Assembly (NCBI RefSeq): GCF_021018895.1
Contig: NC_079371.1
Location: 8,617,501 to 8,681,500 of the forward strand
Length of the DNA stretch: 64,000 nucleotides
Reading direction: 5' to 3'
Origin: Seriola aureovittata
Taxonomy: Eukaryota; Chordata; Actinopteri; Carangiformes; Carangidae
The notes beneath the pieces were generated by a model, which was given only the letters and a program-made list of their open reading frames with translations, was not told the DNA's origin and ran no database searches. A program made the translations under genes and the position numbers. Shown here in pieces: positions 60,131 through 64,000 of this stretch. Numbering within the stretch: the stretch's first letter is position 1; each line of letters opens with the position of its first letter.

Positions 60131-60938
60131 CAGAAGTAGACAACATAAAAATGTCTTATCTATTTAAAACATTAACACTGCTCATAAAACATTTCTTAAA
60201 CATGATACTTTTAGGCTATTTCAAGCCCTTTCAAGTGCATGACAAAGACAGCAGTTTTTCCAAGTTCATTTAAGAGTTTCAACCTTCATAATTTAATGTC
60301 GAAGTTACTCTTCTTATCTAAGGGCCTTTCCCTTGTTTCAGGTAGATGTTCTGTTTAATTAAAAAAAGGTTGCAGACTGATAAATTGAGCCTTTGCTGCA
60401 CCAGTATCTCTCTAACTGGAGCAGAGGAGAGGTCGTCTTTATTAGAGGAAAGGAAAAGACTCTTTGTGGCCAGGAAAAGAGGTTTGGAAACCTCTGCAGT
60501 GATTAAGTCGGTATTAAGTTTGTAATAGGACCATGAAAATGTGTGTATGTGTGTATGTTTGTGTGTGTCTGTGTGTGTTACCCAATCCCTAAACCCACCA
60601 ACATTGTGGGTTTTTTTTTTTTTCTTTTTTTTTTTTGAGGAGGTGGGGTTTCTTAGTTGGGGGCCTCAATTTCAAATGCCACTGTGGTTGTTTAAGGGGG
60701 AGACACTGTATGTGTGTCTGTCTGCGTGCTGTCTGTTTGTCTATGGGGCTGTCTGTTAGTTAGTTTGTCTGTCTCACACTTTTGCATGTGTCTTGTATGC
60801 ATGCATGCATGTGAGTGTGTGCCTACACGCGTACTTGCGTGTGATTGCTGATGCTGTCAGGATGTTGGTTTGTGAGGTAGTGTTTATGACTGCGAAATGA
60901 GAATAGAACAAAACAAGAAAATAACACTGTTTTCAATC

Positions 60939-60939
<1 letters not shown>

Positions 60940-61012
<73 letters not shown>

Positions 61013-61021
61013 CGCGCGCGC
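60940..61021. repeat. (GT)n-(GC)n array, 82 bp
   Basis: A GT array that ends in GCGTGCGCGCGCGC. Purine-pyrimidine alternation is unbroken over 82 bp. Confidence 0.97.
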
Positions 61022-61157
61022 TCGTGCTCTGGCAGGCTCACCACTGGGCCAGATGGAGAGAGTTTTATGTCTGCCCCCTCTCTCCCTCTGTCTCTTTCTT
61101 TCTCGCTCTCTCTCATCATAGTTTTCCTTTAGCTGTAAATAGGCGGGTTGGGAAATC

Positions 61158-61159
<2 letters not shown>

Positions 61160-61198
<39 letters not shown>

Positions 61199-61459
61199 AG
61201 TCACATACACATATTTTGGTCTGCACTGCATTTTTAAAACCTCCCACGCTCATATGATCTGTAGGCAAAGGAAATGTGCATGAACACACTCGGTACACAC
61301 ACACACACACACACACACATACAAATTCAGGCTCATCATACGCTTGCCCTTCTACTCACCCATGATCAGAGCAAGACACACACTATACAAACCACATAGA
61401 GAGTACAGAGAGGAGCCGATTGCCCACAGCTTCCTCTTTTTACTGTCCGCTAAGCTGAA

Positions 61460-61490
<31 letters not shown>

Positions 61491-61491
61491 C
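61160..61491. repeat. Cluster of three CA microsatellites
   Basis: CA arrays at 61162-61196, 61295-61319 and 61462-61491, with mixed CA-rich sequence between. Confidence 0.95.
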
Positions 61492-62841
61492 ACCAGCAAC
61501 AGGGACATTGAAGAAAAAAAGAAGTAATTATACATCTAAGTTTTCATACACTTTAGATGAGCTGCTTCATTTCCATGTACCAGATGTAATTCTTACAGAG
61601 AGAGAACACATTTTAGATGCATATCCAGCAGCAGCAATTTCCTTTTGGTGATTTCTGTTAATGATGCAAATTTATTCACAACGTGCTGCACCAAAGCCCC
61701 ATGTTCAAACTAAAAATATAAATATACATATATATGTATATTGCTAAACGAATTCAGTGGAAAGAGGTGAGCACAGTGTGAAATGCGTTCTGAGCGGAGT
61801 GGAGTGAAGCTGGAAGATGTTTACTCAGAAGTGGAAATCATCACCCTGTAAATAGGCATCTGCTGGTTTAGAGTCCAAAGATGTGTAGATGAGGTGACAA
61901 GTGGGGTACATTCACTTGGAGAGTGAAAGTGTTTGGGACATTTATCCTCCAAATAACGGTTGTTTTGAGCAGCTTCTGTATGTTTATATTTTATTCTGTA
62001 GTTGTTTCAGATTGTGAACAAAATGCTCGGTCCTCCCTCTGAAGCCGTGCAAATAAGAGTCGCTTTCTTACTGAGAGACGGCTCGTCTTAAAATCACCCA
62101 AACAGGAGGCATCTGCAGAGATGGAGGATAAGCAGTGAGCCTGAGAGTAATAAAATGGACTTTCCTCAAATGCTTGTTTTCAGGGCTAATGGTGATGTAC
62201 CTGAACGTAATTACGCACATCTTAGACTCCACTAATCATAATGGCTGGGACTGTTTGACCTGGCTCTGCACTGTTGGGTCAGTCGCTGACATCAAACTTA
62301 ATTGCCTCCCATCAATCCCATTTCGCTGTGGTTTTTCAAGTTAAATGATCAAACTGATGCAGGTTAACTTTGAAAGTCTTCGTCTGAACGTTCAATTCGC
62401 CTACAGTTTTTTTTTTTTTCTTCTTCTATTTCATCTTCTGGGAAAAAGAAATGCTCTGACTGCTCCTGTGCTTTTTGTCTTTCTCAAAAATCTTTATTTG
62501 GACGTATCCGTGTGTTTATCTGTCTGTCGCTCTCTCCAGATATTGAGTCCAGCTCTTTTTCTTTCAGATTGTCTCGTTCTTCAGTTTGTTTAAAAGCTTT
62601 CAGCCCTTCACACAGAGAGTCCATTTCATTTAGCCTGGAGGGCCTCTGTATGTCTGTGTACACACACTCGTTTTCATTTGACTCTCTTCCTTTTTGTTGT
62701 TTCTTTCTTTCACACTCTCCAAACCCACATCCCTCCATCCATAGATGGCCCTTTGTCACCAGGCGATTCCTTCTCGTTCGTCAGTAACCAAAGACCTTTG
62801 GTCCCAATCTCACAATTGACCGATTCAAACGGTGTCTGACT

Positions 62842-62864
62842 GTGTGTGTGTGTGTGTGTGTGTG
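62842..62864. repeat. (GT)11 microsatellite
   Basis: A short GT array followed by mixed GT-rich sequence to about 62963. Confidence 0.92.
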
Positions 62865-63220
62865 TCTGTGTGTAATACAGTAAAAAACAGTTAACAAGAA
62901 GCAGTTGGTAGTGTGCATAAATGCATGTGTGTGTGTATATGCCTCATTGTGTGTGTGTGTGAGTGTCCAACTTGTGAATGAAGACAGTTTTATACCTTTT
63001 ACTTTTTATACGTTATGATGTGACTTCGGTGTGATTGCTTAGTAACATGCAAGTTGTTATTGCTCCTTAGAGCATATTCGATGCTTTTGACATGAAAACC
63101 ATTGAATTTAAATGGCCAAACAACCACAGATAACCACATTACACAGTGTCAAGCGTAAATCCTAATTTATATTGCTGTTCTTTTGAAAATGTTCTTTGTT
63201 GTCAAAATTCTTCATTTATA

Positions 63221-63223
<3 letters not shown>

Positions 63224-63254
<31 letters not shown>
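63224..63254. repeat. (TA)n microsatellite
   Basis: A TA array of about 31 bp, preceded by TATATATTTATA. Confidence 0.95.
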
Positions 63255-63257
<3 letters not shown>

Positions 63258-63539
63258 TAAATAATCTTTTTTCTGGTTCTGTTTAGCTTTTGTAATTCAA
63301 TATGTAGCGATTCTGTAAGAAAACATAAAATGTAAAACAAGCTGTATATGTGTCTCTGTACTAGCATGCCCTATGTGTGGAGATACATGAGTGTGTGCTA
63401 CTTTGTGTGTGTGTGTGTGGGTGTGCAGGGGTAGCAGCTGTGTCCGCCCGCCCCAGAGTGAATGGCTGTCCTCTCTAAGCTTCTTTAAAGACTGACAACA
63501 ACACGACTGCTAAACGACTGGGAAAACTAAGTACCTCCA

Positions 63540-63790
63540 TTCTCTGTCATTCTTCTTTTCTCTTCGCCTCCCATTCGCTCCTTCGCTCTGTTTGGTTTTC
63601 AGCAGAGGGGCTGCAAGCTGCCACCAGCTCTGTTTGAGTTCCCTCAACTTTTAATGAGCAATGAGGGAGGCTGCTTTCTTTTTTACTGACTAGGTCCTAA
63701 TCGCGCCATACTTTCTTTCTGTCTCTCTTACTTTCGCCTTCATTCGCCCCCCACCTCGCTCTCTCCTTCTCTACCCCTCTGTATCTACCA
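63540..63790. repeat. Pyrimidine-rich tract
   Basis: CT-rich with CTTTCG and CATTCGC units, interrupted by about 100 bp of ordinary sequence (63600-63700). Confidence 0.6.
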
Positions 63791-63938
63791 GCTTTATTGT
63801 CTCCTCTTCTGTCTTCCGTTTTCTGGCTGCCAGCTGAAAGCTCTGCTGTATTTACCAGCTTAGTTTCCTAATCCCAGTACAAACTACTATCGCTAATGAC
63901 TTTCTCACTGGTTGTACACTGGGCGGCGGGAAGGAAGG

Positions 63939-63964
63939 GAAAGAAAGAAAGAAAGAAAGAAAGA
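63939..63964. repeat. (GAAA)6 microsatellite
   Basis: Tandem GAAA units near the window's right edge. Confidence 0.95.
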
Positions 63965-64000
63965 TGCATGCAGCAGTGCCTAAAGGTCATGTTGAAAGGG

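Overview
The window is animal nuclear DNA, most likely from a teleost fish. It contains the 5' end of one gene: a Slit-family axon-guidance ligand gene on the + strand, best matched to slit3. Evidence for a vertebrate genome is the split gene with GT..AG introns, the very high density of CA/GT microsatellites, a tRNA-derived SINE with intact target-site duplications, and decayed LINE and Tc1/mariner pieces. The repeat types (CA-rich arrays, V-SINE-like sequence, LINE tails ending in GGATAAGCGG-type sequence) are those I associate with ray-finned fish. The species cannot be fixed by reading.

Layout. 1-6525 is upstream non-coding DNA with one LINE remnant (4650-4891). 6526-7216 is a GA-rich tract followed by the presumed promoter and 5' leader. 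Exon 1 (7217-7407) encodes the signal peptide and the cysteine-rich LRR N-terminal cap. Exons 2, 3 and 4 (23720-23791, 29586-29657, 33482-33553) are each exactly 72 nt and each encode one 24-residue leucine-rich repeat. All four introns are phase 2 and split a leucine codon after CT. Together they give 135 codons plus 2 nt of an open frame. Intron 1 is 16.3 kb, intron 2 is 5.8 kb and intron 3 is 3.8 kb. Intron 4 runs off the window after more than 30 kb. I found no fifth exon.

The rest is intronic or intergenic: microsatellites (several over 60 bp), purine- or pyrimidine-rich tracts, a degenerate purine-rich minisatellite (about 20.9-21.4 kb), a 34-bp-period repeat (39.6-39.8 kb), the SINE at 43307-43515, a Tc1-like transposase tail at about 45.6 kb, and other dispersed-repeat fragments. 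A few low-repeat blocks carry textbook transcription-factor motifs. Examples are TAATCTGATTA at 27040, a CRE/SOX-like/RBPJ-like cluster at 52292-52329 in a CpG-rich block, and a DR1 element at 56565. They are candidates for cis-regulatory elements.

No novel multi-gene system is visible. Apart from the four slit exons, the long open frames I looked at are low-complexity, lack an ATG start, or show no recognisable family or exon signals.
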